Source of the DNA: Phycisphaerae bacterium | GTDB taxonomy: Bacteria; Planctomycetota; Phycisphaerae; Sedimentisphaerales; Anaerohalosphaeraceae | DNA length: 64,000 nt | Direction: 5' to 3' | Assembly (NCBI GenBank): GCA_012729675.1 | Contig: JAAYCR010000051.1 | Coordinates: 1 to 64,000 of the forward strand | Part shown: piece by piece, positions 44,181 through 54,005 of the stretch | How the letters are laid out: every line of letters begins with the position of its first letter | Position numbering within the stretch: the stretch's first letter is position 1 | Made by a program: the position numbers and the translations under genes | The notes under the pieces: generated by a model | What the model was told of the DNA's origin: nothing | Database searches by the model: none | Seen by the model: only the letters and a program-made list of their open reading frames with translations

Positions 44181-45761
44181 TCAAAAAAATGTATCACTGA
44201 ATGTGCGTCCGAAGTGCCGGTCCGCAAAGTTGCGGTCATAGATAAAACCAAAGCCGTAGGTGGCGCGGAAGGCGTTTCGCAGGACTGCCTGCCAGCGGCT
44301 CGTGCCGTGCGTACCGACGTTGATCAGGTCGTTGGGCTTGATGAAGAAGTCAGGCTGCTGGCCGCGGGCGATCTTCTGCAAATCCACCAGGACGGTTTCT
44401 TCCTGCATCAGTCCGGCGTCGTTGCGCCCGATGCGGCGGACGACCTCAACCTTTTTCGGCCAGGCAATGGCGTTCAGACCGCCAGCGGTGGCAATCGCCT
44501 GTTTCAGCGTGATGGGCCGTCCGGTAATCGGGATCGCGCCTTGGGCGTTGACATTGCCCATCACCCAAAACTCGCCGATCAAATCCACCGGCACGGTAAT
44601 CCGGTCGCCGGGACGAATGACAACGTTGTAACTCGGATCGCCGGCCAAAAGTCTATCCACGGGGATTTTGATCACCCGGGTGTTCGTTGCTGTGCGTCCG
44701 AGGTCGTCCCGACCAAAGTCGCGGGATATCGGCTGCGGCTGGATATCGTCCCGCCGAATGACCGGCGGCGCCTCGTCCTGAACAGAGTCGATGCCGTCCA
44801 GGGACTTGGGTATCCATTGGCCGTCTTCAAAAACCCATTCAACTTGCGCGGGGTTCTGCGCCAGCGACACCCGCGGCTGTGCGGCATTCGCCGGTTTAAC
44901 GACATCAAGCGTGCCGAGACCATCGGGAATCGCCAAGGCCTCGAGTTCCCGACGTCTGGACGGTTCGGACGAGGAAATGGTCAGCCCCTGCGGCGAAAGA
45001 ACAACGGACGGGGCGATCATATCGAGCAGTTCTTCTTCAGGCGATACGGTCGGGGCTTCCGGTTCGTAAGGTCTCAGGTCAAATACCTCTCTCTGGGGAT
45101 GCTCCGTCACGTCAGGCGTTCTGCCGAGCAAGGCGGGAGCGGCACGATCGACTACATCCCGTGAGACATAGATATAGCTGACATTGAATTCCGAGACGCC
45201 GCCGGCCTGCGCGATCGCGTCGGTCAGACGGAACGTATAGCGGGGAAACCCGAAGCGTGCCGATTGGCCAATGCCCTGACCGACGATGGAATACACGCGC
45301 GATTGCGATTGGACCAGTGTTACGGTAACCGCGGGTTCTTTGAGAATCGTCGGCGATAGGATATTGCCCAACTCCTGCTCTAATTGCAGTTCGGTCAGGC
45401 CGGCGGCCTGCACCATGCCCACATCCGGGATCGAGACGCGCCCGGTCTCCGTGACAACATAATCGTTGACAAAGGCCTGCCCGTCCTGAAACAGCTCAAA
45501 AATATTGATGCGGATCACGTCCCCCGGCCCAAATACATAATCCGTTTCGTAAACGATTAAATCCTCCGGACGCGGCTCCTCGGCGCCGTCATAGGTCGGG
45601 GAGGGCTCATCGGCAACGCCCAGCGTATCCAGAATCACATTGATGGCCGGTGTGGGTTCAAACCGACCCAGCTGGGTCGGATCCAATGGGTCGTTGTAGC
45701 AGCCGGAGAGACCGAGGATTAATATCGCCGCAACTGCAGTCCTTAAAATTATGTTCATCAT
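44181..45761 (-). CDS. Outer-membrane polysaccharide export lipoprotein (Wza/GumB-like)
   Basis: 526 aa from the ATG at 45761. Lipobox ILGLSGC; Poly_export domain at about residues 60-200 (VFGPGDVIRINIFELFQDG ... VTETGRVSIPDVGMVQAAG) then SLBB-like segments (IPVDRLLAGDPSYNVVIRPG, FWVMGNVNAQGAIPITGRP). A ~170-residue, Pro/Glu-rich insertion (residues ~210-370) separates the first SLBB-like region from the rest, longer than in Wza. First gene of the exosortase operon. AGGGA lies ~11 nt upstream of the chosen start. Confidence 0.87.
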   Translation of the reverse strand: MMNIILRTAVAAILILGLSGCYNDPLDPTQLGRFEPTPAINVILDTLGVADEPSPTYDGAEEPRPEDLIVYETDYVFGPGDVIRINIFELFQDGQAFVNDYVVTETGRVSIPDVGMVQAAGLTELQLEQELGNILSPTILKEPAVTVTLVQSQSRVYSIVGQGIGQSARFGFPRYTFRLTDAIAQAGGVSEFNVSYIYVSRDVVDRAAPALLGRTPDVTEHPQREVFDLRPYEPEAPTVSPEEELLDMIAPSVVLSPQGLTISSSEPSRRRELEALAIPDGLGTLDVVKPANAAQPRVSLAQNPAQVEWVFEDGQWIPKSLDGIDSVQDEAPPVIRRDDIQPQPISRDFGRDDLGRTATNTRVIKIPVDRLLAGDPSYNVVIRPGDRITVPVDLIGEFWVMGNVNAQGAIPITGRPITLKQAIATAGGLNAIAWPKKVEVVRRIGRNDAGLMQEETVLVDLQKIARGQQPDFFIKPNDLINVGTHGTSRWQAVLRNAFRATYGFGFIYDRNFADRHFGRTFSDTFF

Positions 45762-46110
45762 AGTCCATTTATCCCTAAGGGTCCTGTCGTTGTTTTCTAT
45801 GTGCCGTTTGTCGAACACACTAAAAGTCTGTCCATCATAGAGTTAGAGGTCTCTTTATGCAACCTTCAAACACAAAAAAAAACACACAGATTATATCGGC
45901 GTTTAACGCGGCGCAGTTAATCTTCTTTTTTCGGCAATTATCGATAAAAGACCCCAAAAATAAAGACGAACTTCCCTGCTCAAAACAAATTACACATTTC
46001 TCTATACCCAAAAAACAGAAAGAGAGTTCGAATAAGCCGACGAAAACCACGCGGTTTCGATAATAAGTGGTTTTATGTACAGGGCATGTCTGGGCTATAT
46101 TTGTCTCCTT
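45762..46110. other. Spacer between the GH13-GT5 gene and the exosortase operon
   Basis: AT-rich, about 350 bp, no supported gene. Contains the promoter region of the export lipoprotein operon, but I could not place a -35/-10 pair confidently. No clear terminator. Confidence 0.4.
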
Positions 46111-49100
46111 TTAGTCCGCTTTTGGTAAATCTTGAACAGAAGTTGCCTTGATCGCTTCGAAATCCGTATTTTCGAGACGCTTTTTGCACCGTGCGGCTTG
46201 GTTTCTCAGGATGCGATCATCCGCGGCCTGTGCCTCAGAAAGGCGTTTTTCAAGGTTGAAATCGGGATTATTGCCAAGCACCCCATATAGACGACACAAA
46301 ATAACCTCAATTTTATTCCGAACCGAGGCGACCCGGCACCCCAGTGCCTGAACAAGGAATTGCGCCGCTTCGGGAATGGTGATGCCGGTTTGCAGAATGA
46401 CGTCCGGAAGCTCATGGTCGGGGGTATAGGCCATGCCCACCGCCAGCCGAATGGCGTCGATATGGTCGGGCAACTCGACCCCGGCCATAATCCGGTAGGT
46501 CTGAATATAGTCCCTCAGTAGCCGCAGCCAGCGATGGTCGGTCGTGAAGGCGTTATACGACAATTCGCTGTAGCGTTGTCGCCGCGGGCGGCCGTTTTTA
46601 TCGAAATACCGCAGGCGACGACCGTGGTAATAGATTTCCACCGCGTCCAGCAGCGCGTCCAGCAGGGCTTCGCCCGAAAAACCGCTGAATTTGACCCCGT
46701 TGGGCGGGGTTTCCTTGTCGCCGAAGTCGCGATCGCAGACGGTGCGGATCAGGCCGTCCTGATGGTGGGCGACGACGGGCGTGCCGCCGGCATGGGCCTC
46801 CTGCTGGCTGATGCCGCACGGCTCGCCGACTTCCCCGCCGGAGGGCATCACGAAATACTGGCTGCCGACGTACAGATTGCGATACAGCGACGGCGACAGC
46901 GACCCTTCGGGATAGTAGGCAAATCGCCCCTGAAATTCGGGCATAGCGGCGATGCGGCGAAAGTGCATATCATAGCGGCGCCCATCAAAGCTGTCCTCGA
47001 CGCGCCCGCAGATAACGTATTGAATGCGTTCATCCCGTGACAAGAAATATTCCAGCACAGTCGGCCCCATCATTTTCCACGGTTCGTATGTCACATAACG
47101 GTGGCCGCGGTCTTCATACACTTTCCAGTCCACCAACAGCTCAAAGCCCTTCTGTTTGCAGACACGATGCAGCATCGAAAAGATGATGTGGTGCGTCTTG
47201 TCATCGTCGGGTTTGAGCCGGATATTCGGGTCGCCCTGCAGGGCGGGTTTGGCCAGCCGTTTGGCGTAGGCGTATTTGGCAAACAGACGCTTGCGGGCGG
47301 CCTTGTCATAGACTTCGAGAATGCTTTTTTTCGAGCGAAACCAGAACCGCTGGCGGGCGGCCATGTGAAACCCGTTGCGCCGTCCAAAGAAGCGACCCTG
47401 GGCTTCAAGCTTGTCAAAGAGCCAAGCGTGCTGAAAAACATTCGGCTCGGCCAGAATGCGGCGTTTCATCGCGCGGCTGACCGTGCTGATGTAGTCGGAG
47501 GTCTTGAGCATAATTGACATCAGATCGATCCGCGGGCCGCACGGGCCGAACGGGTCCAGACACACATCCGAATGCCCGACGGCGTCCAGCCCGATAATCA
47601 GGCTGTAATAGTACCGCTTGAACGGGTTGGCCTCATCCATCACGATACAATAGGACGGGTGCGGGTTGTGCATCATGCTCCCGACGCGCGTCCGGGCAAA
47701 GTGCGGGTCTCCGTGAAAGTCCGGCCAGCGCTTCAGATAAGCCGGCAGCAGCCAGGTTGGCCATTCGTTGGTCTGGATGATCGACGGATAATAATTGTAC
47801 GCACGCAGCGCCTCCAGCGCCCCCTGCGACAGAATGCGGGTGCGGCGCAGTTTGTCCTCGCAGGTGAAACCGCCGTAAGGGGCATCCATATACTTGGCAT
47901 TCTCCAGATACAGCACCTCCACGCGGGAGCGTTTGCCATGCTTGATACGCAGGAGGTTGCTGCGCAGGATATTGACCACGTCCGGCGTGGTGTTGCGATG
48001 AATGCTCTGCGTGCTGTCGTCAAATTCGGGAAACTGCACGGTAAAACTGTGGCCGTCGTAACGCGGCGCGTAATTTTTGTGGATCCGCTCGCGGCTGGAT
48101 TCATACAGCGGCGTAATGACAACCACGTGAAAGCCCATTTCACTGAGCACGTCGGCGATATCGGTGGTGTAGATGCCGACGCCGCCGGAATGGCCGCTGA
48201 ATTGCGATTCGGGCGAGACCAGAGCGATGGTTCCCAGACTCATTCCGTGAAGAATATCCGCCGCCGAGCGGCAGACAAACGCTTCAAACTGATCTTTTTC
48301 GTTGACGGCGATGCGCATCAGGTGTTCGATGATGGCCTGCCGCCGCGGCGCATCGTTTTCGCTGATCTCTGCCAGCAGACACGCTAACGCGGTGTGGCCG
48401 GTTTGATTTTTCTTGTATATCCACGTCGCCAGCGTCACGAACAGTTCGCTGAACTGCGCAAAACTGTCCTCGCCCGAATCGGCCGCGGCCAGAAACATCC
48501 GCGCCGCATACGCATAACGAATGCGGTCCTCTTTGCCGTAACGCTGATAGCGCAGGAAGGAGTCCAGCAATAGCTGCCGGCGCGTCGCCGCGTTGCTTTT
48601 ATCCACAAATTCATAGACATGCGACGAAACCGGTTCCAGTACGCCGCCCAGTCCCAGATGAATCAGCTCCAGACCCGACCAGCATTCACGGTAGCCGCGT
48701 CGGGTCTTTCCCTCGGCGTTGTTGTACCGTTCGACCATCTCATAGACGCCGTCCGGCTTGAAGACCGAATGGTCCAGCAGCAGATTGAAGTCGCGGGCAA
48801 CGGCCTGCTGACCTTCTTGGTAGGCGTTCGGAAAATTAAAGACACACAGAAAGATTTGTTTCTTGTAGATGCGCAAGAATGCGGCAATACGCCCGTTTCC
48901 GGTGCTTAACGGAATCAGCCGGCCGCGTGTAAAGACCGGGTGCTCGTCGGCAAACTGCCACAGCCCACGCAGGTATTTGCCGAACCCCTGAAGAATCGGG
49001 TAATGGGCCAGAATATGGTTTCGCGTGCGGGCCTCTTCGTGCCACGGATGGCGAAAGCGATTGTTGACCCAGTGTTTCCAGCACTCAGTATAGGCGATGT

Positions 49101-51654
49101 CGAAGCGATGGGACATCGAGCCGGCCTCCGGTCCGGGCAGACGGCTGATGTGATACATCATCGGGCCGTAACTGCTGAACGTCAGGAAAGCGGCCGTCGG
49201 CCAGATCATATTCTGATAATTGCTGGCCGGCGATTCCTCGTCGTGGCTGTTAAAGAAGGTCAGCGTCTGGCCGCCGGCGGTTTGATAGATGGTTGACAAA
49301 TACTTCAGGTTGTCGTTCAACCCCAGCGGCGCATCCGGCGTCTGTCCGCTGCGAATCGATTCCATATTCTTAATCAAAGAGTTATATGGAATCGTCCCCG
49401 CCTTGAGCATGCGCGCCTCGTTGCCGTGCCATTGTTCCGAATAGGCCAGCAGCGCGTTGGGTACGGTCTTCTGAATCTTGTAGCACATATACAGCAACGG
49501 GATATTCGGCTCGTCGGACCCGCGCAGATCGACGGGATCAAAGCCGCCGACGGTCACTTCGCCGAACAGGCGTGCGGCCCCGTGCTGACGCGGATCGACC
49601 GGAAAGACCGTGTCAAACCCGTGCCCGACGTCCACACGCAGACCGAAGCCCAGCCGCGTCAGTTCGATGCCGATCTCGGCCAGCCGCTCGACGTTGTCAA
49701 AGTCGCGCATATTGACCATAAAGCTGTCCAGCCACTCGCTCCATTCGCCGTCCCACCCGGCCCGGCGGGTCAGCACACCCTTGCTGTTGAGAATATACGC
49801 CGGAAAATGGTAGTCGTATTCGGTATTGGCGCGGGAAAAATGCGACAGCATACAGAGCAGGATTTTCATCCCGAGCGCATCGGCCTTTTTGCGCAGCCGC
49901 AGCAGCGCGTCGAGGCCGCCCAGGTCGCGGCGGACGGTCTTGCCGTCAAATACGGAAAACACCGACGGATCCGGCCCGGCCTCACCCGCCCAGCCCAGTT
50001 CCAGCGCCCCCAGCGGATACAGACGGGTATAGCCTTCTTTGCGGATATCTTCCAGTTGCGCGGCGATGTCGTCGAACGTCCCATAGACGAACAGGCCGTT
50101 CTCGTCTTTGACCGGCGACAGAGTGCTGTCGAGCTTAAGATTGAGCGTGTCGGCGTAAAAGCTCAACACCCGCTGACCGCGTTCGTCGGCGCTGGATTTA
50201 ATCAGGCCGCAGGCCTGCTCGTGAAACTCTTCCCATTGCCAGGTCTTGCCGTCGTTGAGCGAAAACTGCACCGCGTAATGACACCAGCCGTTGCGGATCG
50301 GCAGCGCGGCGGTAAACCGCACCGCACCGGCGATAGCTCTGGATTGCGACTGGGCCATTTCGACCGGTTTTTTGCGATAGCCGTTCAGCGACCACAGCAC
50401 CCGCGCGCGGATGTGGTCTTTGCGCACGGTGCGGGGCTTGGGCACATCGACCGTGATAACACGCGGCTCCGAACGCAAAATCGTCCGATTGACGCGGGAC
50501 GGCGGAAAGTTGAACGGCCGGTCGGTCAGAATATCTTCCAGCAGCGAGCTTATCTCCAGCGTTATCCCCCGGCACACGCTCTTATCGGGATGGTTCCAGT
50601 AATACAGCGCCGAATATAGAAGGCGTCGGGCTTCTTTGACGTGCTTTTTGCGACGGATATGCTGCTGGAGCTGCTTGACGGCACTGCGTACGTCATCCGG
50701 CTCATCGGACAGCAGCATCTGTTCCATCGCAGCAAAGTCGGGCTCTTTGGCAAAAAAACTCAGGCGGTCGATCCATTTATGAATCCATCGGCCATGATCG
50801 TGAAACAGGTCGGTGCGGAGATTGCGGAAGCGGATGGACTGGCAGGCCGAGTGCGCCGACATCGCATCGATGGTCTCAGGGGTGCAGATGCGCACGGCCT
50901 TGAGCAGATTGCCGGGCAGATGATAGACGATGACAAGCCCGTTTTCATCTTGAAAGAGCGACTTAAAGCCCATCAACAGCCGTTCAGCCGATCCCGTCTG
51001 GAAAGACTTGTCAGGGCTAAGCCGCCCCACCGCATCGGTCAGCACCGCCTTGATCTTGGGGCGAAGGCGGGTTTTGGCGCCTTTGGCCGCCAGAAACAGC
51101 GCGACCACCGCGTCGGTTTTGGCCAGCCACCGCCAGAACTCGTCCAGCAGAATGATATTATCGGCCTGTTTGAGCGTTTCCGCCCAGTCCGGCTCATCAA
51201 ACGCGCCGCCGGCGGCCTTCAGTTCCGACAGCGTCCCGGCCAGAATATCCTTGTGCGACTGCAGAAAACGCAGACTGTTCAGGCGGACTTCAGTGACGTG
51301 CATCGCCGGGCGGCACACGTGAAACAGCACTCGCTCCAACACCCCGACCAGCAGACAATGCCGCTGCATCAGACGTCGTTTTTCCGGCCGCAACAGTGCC
51401 CTATTGAGAATGATTTCATGCGGCATCAGCTTGGCCGTGCCCTGCTCAAAAGGACAGACGCGAAGCTGTATCCTCTTTTGAATAATAAGCTTATAGTAGG
51501 AGGGGGAAAATTTCTTAAACCGCCCAAGCGTATCCAGCAAGGCCGTTTCGAGCACTATTTTCTGGTCGTTGTCCAGCGACTCCACAACCGCCAACGGGCT
51601 GGTGAAATGAACCCTGCACGACGCATCAACATGGAACACCAGAACCGTGTCCAT
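46111..51654 (-). CDS. GH13-like domain fused to GT5 glycogen-synthase-like domain
   Basis: 1847 aa. Residues 1-430: unassigned, mostly helical. ~430-525: beta-sandwich (ARVLWSLNGYRKKPVE ... FSLNDGKTWQWEEFH). ~530-960: alpha-amylase-like barrel with GLRVDVGHGFD (nucleophile Asp candidate, ~671), LLAYSEQWHGNEARM (acid Glu, ~738) and FFNSHDEESPASN (~803). ~960-1130: linker. ~1146-1660: GT5-type glycosyltransferase with a modified KxGGL-like SGHSGGVGIYTTDIADVL and PSGGEVGEPCGISQQEAHAG near 1601-1620. ~1660-1847: helical. Fungal alpha-1,3-glucan synthases combine the same two families. It may make a storage or surface alpha-glucan. No strong ribosome-binding site; start tentative. Confidence 0.82.
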   Translation of the reverse strand: MDTVLVFHVDASCRVHFTSPLAVVESLDNDQKIVLETALLDTLGRFKKFSPSYYKLIIQKRIQLRVCPFEQGTAKLMPHEIILNRALLRPEKRRLMQRHCLLVGVLERVLFHVCRPAMHVTEVRLNSLRFLQSHKDILAGTLSELKAAGGAFDEPDWAETLKQADNIILLDEFWRWLAKTDAVVALFLAAKGAKTRLRPKIKAVLTDAVGRLSPDKSFQTGSAERLLMGFKSLFQDENGLVIVYHLPGNLLKAVRICTPETIDAMSAHSACQSIRFRNLRTDLFHDHGRWIHKWIDRLSFFAKEPDFAAMEQMLLSDEPDDVRSAVKQLQQHIRRKKHVKEARRLLYSALYYWNHPDKSVCRGITLEISSLLEDILTDRPFNFPPSRVNRTILRSEPRVITVDVPKPRTVRKDHIRARVLWSLNGYRKKPVEMAQSQSRAIAGAVRFTAALPIRNGWCHYAVQFSLNDGKTWQWEEFHEQACGLIKSSADERGQRVLSFYADTLNLKLDSTLSPVKDENGLFVYGTFDDIAAQLEDIRKEGYTRLYPLGALELGWAGEAGPDPSVFSVFDGKTVRRDLGGLDALLRLRKKADALGMKILLCMLSHFSRANTEYDYHFPAYILNSKGVLTRRAGWDGEWSEWLDSFMVNMRDFDNVERLAEIGIELTRLGFGLRVDVGHGFDTVFPVDPRQHGAARLFGEVTVGGFDPVDLRGSDEPNIPLLYMCYKIQKTVPNALLAYSEQWHGNEARMLKAGTIPYNSLIKNMESIRSGQTPDAPLGLNDNLKYLSTIYQTAGGQTLTFFNSHDEESPASNYQNMIWPTAAFLTFSSYGPMMYHISRLPGPEAGSMSHRFDIAYTECWKHWVNNRFRHPWHEEARTRNHILAHYPILQGFGKYLRGLWQFADEHPVFTRGRLIPLSTGNGRIAAFLRIYKKQIFLCVFNFPNAYQEGQQAVARDFNLLLDHSVFKPDGVYEMVERYNNAEGKTRRGYRECWSGLELIHLGLGGVLEPVSSHVYEFVDKSNAATRRQLLLDSFLRYQRYGKEDRIRYAYAARMFLAAADSGEDSFAQFSELFVTLATWIYKKNQTGHTALACLLAEISENDAPRRQAIIEHLMRIAVNEKDQFEAFVCRSAADILHGMSLGTIALVSPESQFSGHSGGVGIYTTDIADVLSEMGFHVVVITPLYESSRERIHKNYAPRYDGHSFTVQFPEFDDSTQSIHRNTTPDVVNILRSNLLRIKHGKRSRVEVLYLENAKYMDAPYGGFTCEDKLRRTRILSQGALEALRAYNYYPSIIQTNEWPTWLLPAYLKRWPDFHGDPHFARTRVGSMMHNPHPSYCIVMDEANPFKRYYYSLIIGLDAVGHSDVCLDPFGPCGPRIDLMSIMLKTSDYISTVSRAMKRRILAEPNVFQHAWLFDKLEAQGRFFGRRNGFHMAARQRFWFRSKKSILEVYDKAARKRLFAKYAYAKRLAKPALQGDPNIRLKPDDDKTHHIIFSMLHRVCKQKGFELLVDWKVYEDRGHRYVTYEPWKMMGPTVLEYFLSRDERIQYVICGRVEDSFDGRRYDMHFRRIAAMPEFQGRFAYYPEGSLSPSLYRNLYVGSQYFVMPSGGEVGEPCGISQQEAHAGGTPVVAHHQDGLIRTVCDRDFGDKETPPNGVKFSGFSGEALLDALLDAVEIYYHGRRLRYFDKNGRPRRQRYSELSYNAFTTDHRWLRLLRDYIQTYRIMAGVELPDHIDAIRLAVGMAYTPDHELPDVILQTGITIPEAAQFLVQALGCRVASVRNKIEVILCRLYGVLGNNPDFNLEKRLSEAQAADDRILRNQAARCKKRLENTDFEAIKATSVQDLPKAD

Positions 51655-52039
51655 CCATTCCCAACGTATCTAAATCCCTTGTTTGCCGACTTGCAGTCCG
51701 TTACTGCCGTTAACCTGCCCGCCAGTGTAAGCCGAAAAGCGCTCCTTTGCAAGGCTTTTTCAGGAGTACCGCCTCAGACCCGCATCAAGCCAGAACATAT
51801 CCCTCACCTCCGCACTGAAGGGCCGAAAGATCGTCAGCCGAATGCGTAAGCCTCCGGTATCAGTCCGGCTCCAATCAGGCACCACCTTTCTCAAATCTGC
51901 AACCGTAAATCTATCTTCCCCTATCCTCAACTGAGAACTGAGAACCTAACAAACAAGTCAATACGAAGCCCATCTCCTCCCTAAAAGAACAAGCCAACAC
52001 GTAAACGACAAACGCTTAACAGTTGAATGTCGCGGTGTT
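51655..52039. other. Spacer with a short heptamer array
   Basis: About 385 bp, no gene. Contains CTGAGAA, CTGAGAA, CCTAACA at about 51929-51950 (7-bp period). No promoter could be placed confidently. Confidence 0.45.
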
Positions 52040-52375
52040 TCAGGCCTGCAAGGCGTCCAGCGCCTCGATGACTTCGGGCAGATGGGTGTAGGCAGGGCCG
52101 CCGCCCATCATCACGGCCACACCGGCCGCTTCGAGAATCTGTTCGCGGCTCGCCCCGGCCGCCAGACACTTTTGCACATGCAGCCGAATGCAGGGCATAC
52201 ACTGAACGCCGATTGCGATGCCCAAGGCGATCAGTTCCTTCTGCAGAATGCTCAACGCCCCCTCGCCCATCGTCTTGCCAAACAATCCGCCAAACCCGGT
52301 GACCACCGGCCCGGCCTGTGCTTTCATTTTTTCAAAATCTTTGGCAAATTTATCCAGAAAAGCCTTTGTGTCCAT
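52040..52375 (-). CDS. Carboxymuconolactone decarboxylase / AhpD-like protein
   Basis: About 111 aa, all-helical CMD fold. The AhpD-type redox motif is present as IGVQCMPCIRLHVQKCLAAGAS (CxxC with a following His), then EQILEAAGVAVMMGGGPAY. AhpD-like proteins pass electrons to peroxiredoxins. It lies 83 bp downstream of rnfB and may share its transcript. GGAG is placed best for the ATG at 52375; alternatives are ATG 52378 and GTG 52387. Confidence 0.85.
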   Translation of the reverse strand: MDTKAFLDKFAKDFEKMKAQAGPVVTGFGGLFGKTMGEGALSILQKELIALGIAIGVQCMPCIRLHVQKCLAAGASREQILEAAGVAVMMGGGPAYTHLPEVIEALDALQA

Positions 52376-52470
52376 CATTTTCTCCACTTACAAGATAACA
52401 TCGTTTAAATACAATTTTATCGAACGCGAGTTCCGGTTTTGCAACCGTAAATCAGCGGCGTAATGCCGGC

Positions 52471-53352
52471 CTATGCGGTGGCCGCGGCGGCTTTTTGGCC
52501 GGGCTGACGGTCGGCGGGGGCGGTCTGCCCGCGAGAGACTATCACGCCGGTCGGGCATTTGTCCATCGCCGTCTGCGTTGCCTCGGACGGCGCGTAGCTT
52601 TCGTAGTTCATCTTCGCCAGATTGTCGGCGACGGTGAACAGATCGGATTGCTTGGCGCAAATGCCGCATCCGATACATCCGACCTTACAGAATGTCCGCG
52701 TCGTCTTGCCGCTTTCGCGGCTGCTGCAGGCCACCGTCATCATATTGTCCTGCGTAAACGGAACCATCTGAATCAGGTTGCGCGGACACGCCTTGGCGCA
52801 CGCCCCGCATCCGGTGCATTTGTCATAATCCACCGTCGAAAGCCCATCGACAATATGCAGCGCGTCAAATTTGCACGCCCGTGTGCAGTCGCCGAACCCC
52901 AGACAGCCGAAATGGCACGCCTGGACATCCGGCTGGGCATTGGCGCTGGTACAGCTTTCGATGCCGTCATACGCGGCGTGAAATAATTTATCCTCCCGAT
53001 GAGCCCGGCAATGCACAATGGGTCTGCTCGGGGCGCCGCCGCCGGAAATCTGAAGGTTCAGCGCACGCCCGATGGCGACGCTGGTCTCCGCCCCCCCGGG
53101 AGAGCACCGGCCGATCAATTCCGGGTTGGCCACAACCGCCTTGGCATAAGATGCACACCCGGCAAAGCCGCACGCCCCGCAATCGATATGCGGCAGGACA
53201 TTATACACTTCCTCTACCTTCGGATCGGTCTCTACCCGCAGCTTAATGCTGGCAATCAGCAGCACCACGGCAAACAGTGTCGCCAGCCCCAGCGCCAGCA
53301 CCGCCGCCGGCAAAGCGTTGTGAATCATCTCCATTGCGGACGCAAGTATCAT
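52471..53352 (-). CDS. rnfB: Electron transport complex subunit RnfB
   Basis: 293 aa. One N-terminal membrane helix (ALPAAVLALGLATLFAVVLL), then the 4Fe-4S domain (LPHIDCGACGFAGCASYA), and ferredoxin-type clusters (CHFGCLGFGDCTRACKF; CTGCGACAKACPRN; CKVGCIGCGICAKQ). RnfB takes electrons from ferredoxin and delivers them toward RnfC. AGGAAA upstream. Last of the six rnf genes here. Confidence 0.93.
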   Translation of the reverse strand: MILASAMEMIHNALPAAVLALGLATLFAVVLLIASIKLRVETDPKVEEVYNVLPHIDCGACGFAGCASYAKAVVANPELIGRCSPGGAETSVAIGRALNLQISGGGAPSRPIVHCRAHREDKLFHAAYDGIESCTSANAQPDVQACHFGCLGFGDCTRACKFDALHIVDGLSTVDYDKCTGCGACAKACPRNLIQMVPFTQDNMMTVACSSRESGKTTRTFCKVGCIGCGICAKQSDLFTVADNLAKMNYESYAPSEATQTAMDKCPTGVIVSRGQTAPADRQPGQKAAAATA

Positions 53353-53393
53353 ATTAATTTCCTGTTTTCGATTTCATTGACGGATAACGGATA

Positions 53394-53981
53394 TCATATC
53401 ATTCCCGCAAAACCCATAAACGCCAGCGTCAAAAGCCCGGCGGTAATCAGCGTAATCGGCGCTCCCCGCATCGGCCCGGGCACGTCCGCCAGTTCCATGT
53501 TCTCGCGGATCCCGGCCATAATGCAGATCGCCAGCGTAAACCCGATCCCCGCCCCCGCGCTGAGCACCACCGCTTCGTCGAGCCTCTTGATTTCCCACAG
53601 GTTCAAAAACAGGCACAACCCGAGAATCGCACAGTTGGTCGTAATCAGCGGCAGAAAAATGCCGAAACTCTCGTACAGCGACGGGAAAAACTTGCGCAAA
53701 TACATCTCCACAAGCTGCACCGCCCCGGCAATCACCAAAATAAAACACAGATACCGCATCACCTCCAGCGGCGTACCGATCAGAAACGTATGGTCAATGA
53801 TCCACGTCAGCGTCCCCGCCAGCGTGACGACGAACGTCACCGCGCAGCCCATGCCGAAGGCCATGTCGATGCGTCCCGACACCCCCAGGTACGGGCAGAT
53901 TCCCAAAAATTTGGTCAGCACCAGGTTATTGACGACAACGATGCCGATAAAGGCCAGCAGCAGCGTATGTAATGTATCCAT
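53394..53981 (-). CDS. rnfA: Electron transport complex subunit RnfA
   Basis: 195 aa with six predicted transmembrane helices. Conserved RnfA features: NLVLTKFLGICPYLGVSGR near the N-terminus with the cluster-binding Cys, and LITTNCAILGLCLFL with a second. RnfA and RnfE together hold a membrane [2Fe-2S] centre. 41 nt upstream of rnfB. Confidence 0.93.
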   Translation of the reverse strand: MDTLHTLLLAFIGIVVVNNLVLTKFLGICPYLGVSGRIDMAFGMGCAVTFVVTLAGTLTWIIDHTFLIGTPLEVMRYLCFILVIAGAVQLVEMYLRKFFPSLYESFGIFLPLITTNCAILGLCLFLNLWEIKRLDEAVVLSAGAGIGFTLAICIMAGIRENMELADVPGPMRGAPITLITAGLLTLAFMGFAGMI

Positions 53982-54005
53982 AATCTCTGTCCGCTCAGTG
54001 TGTTA

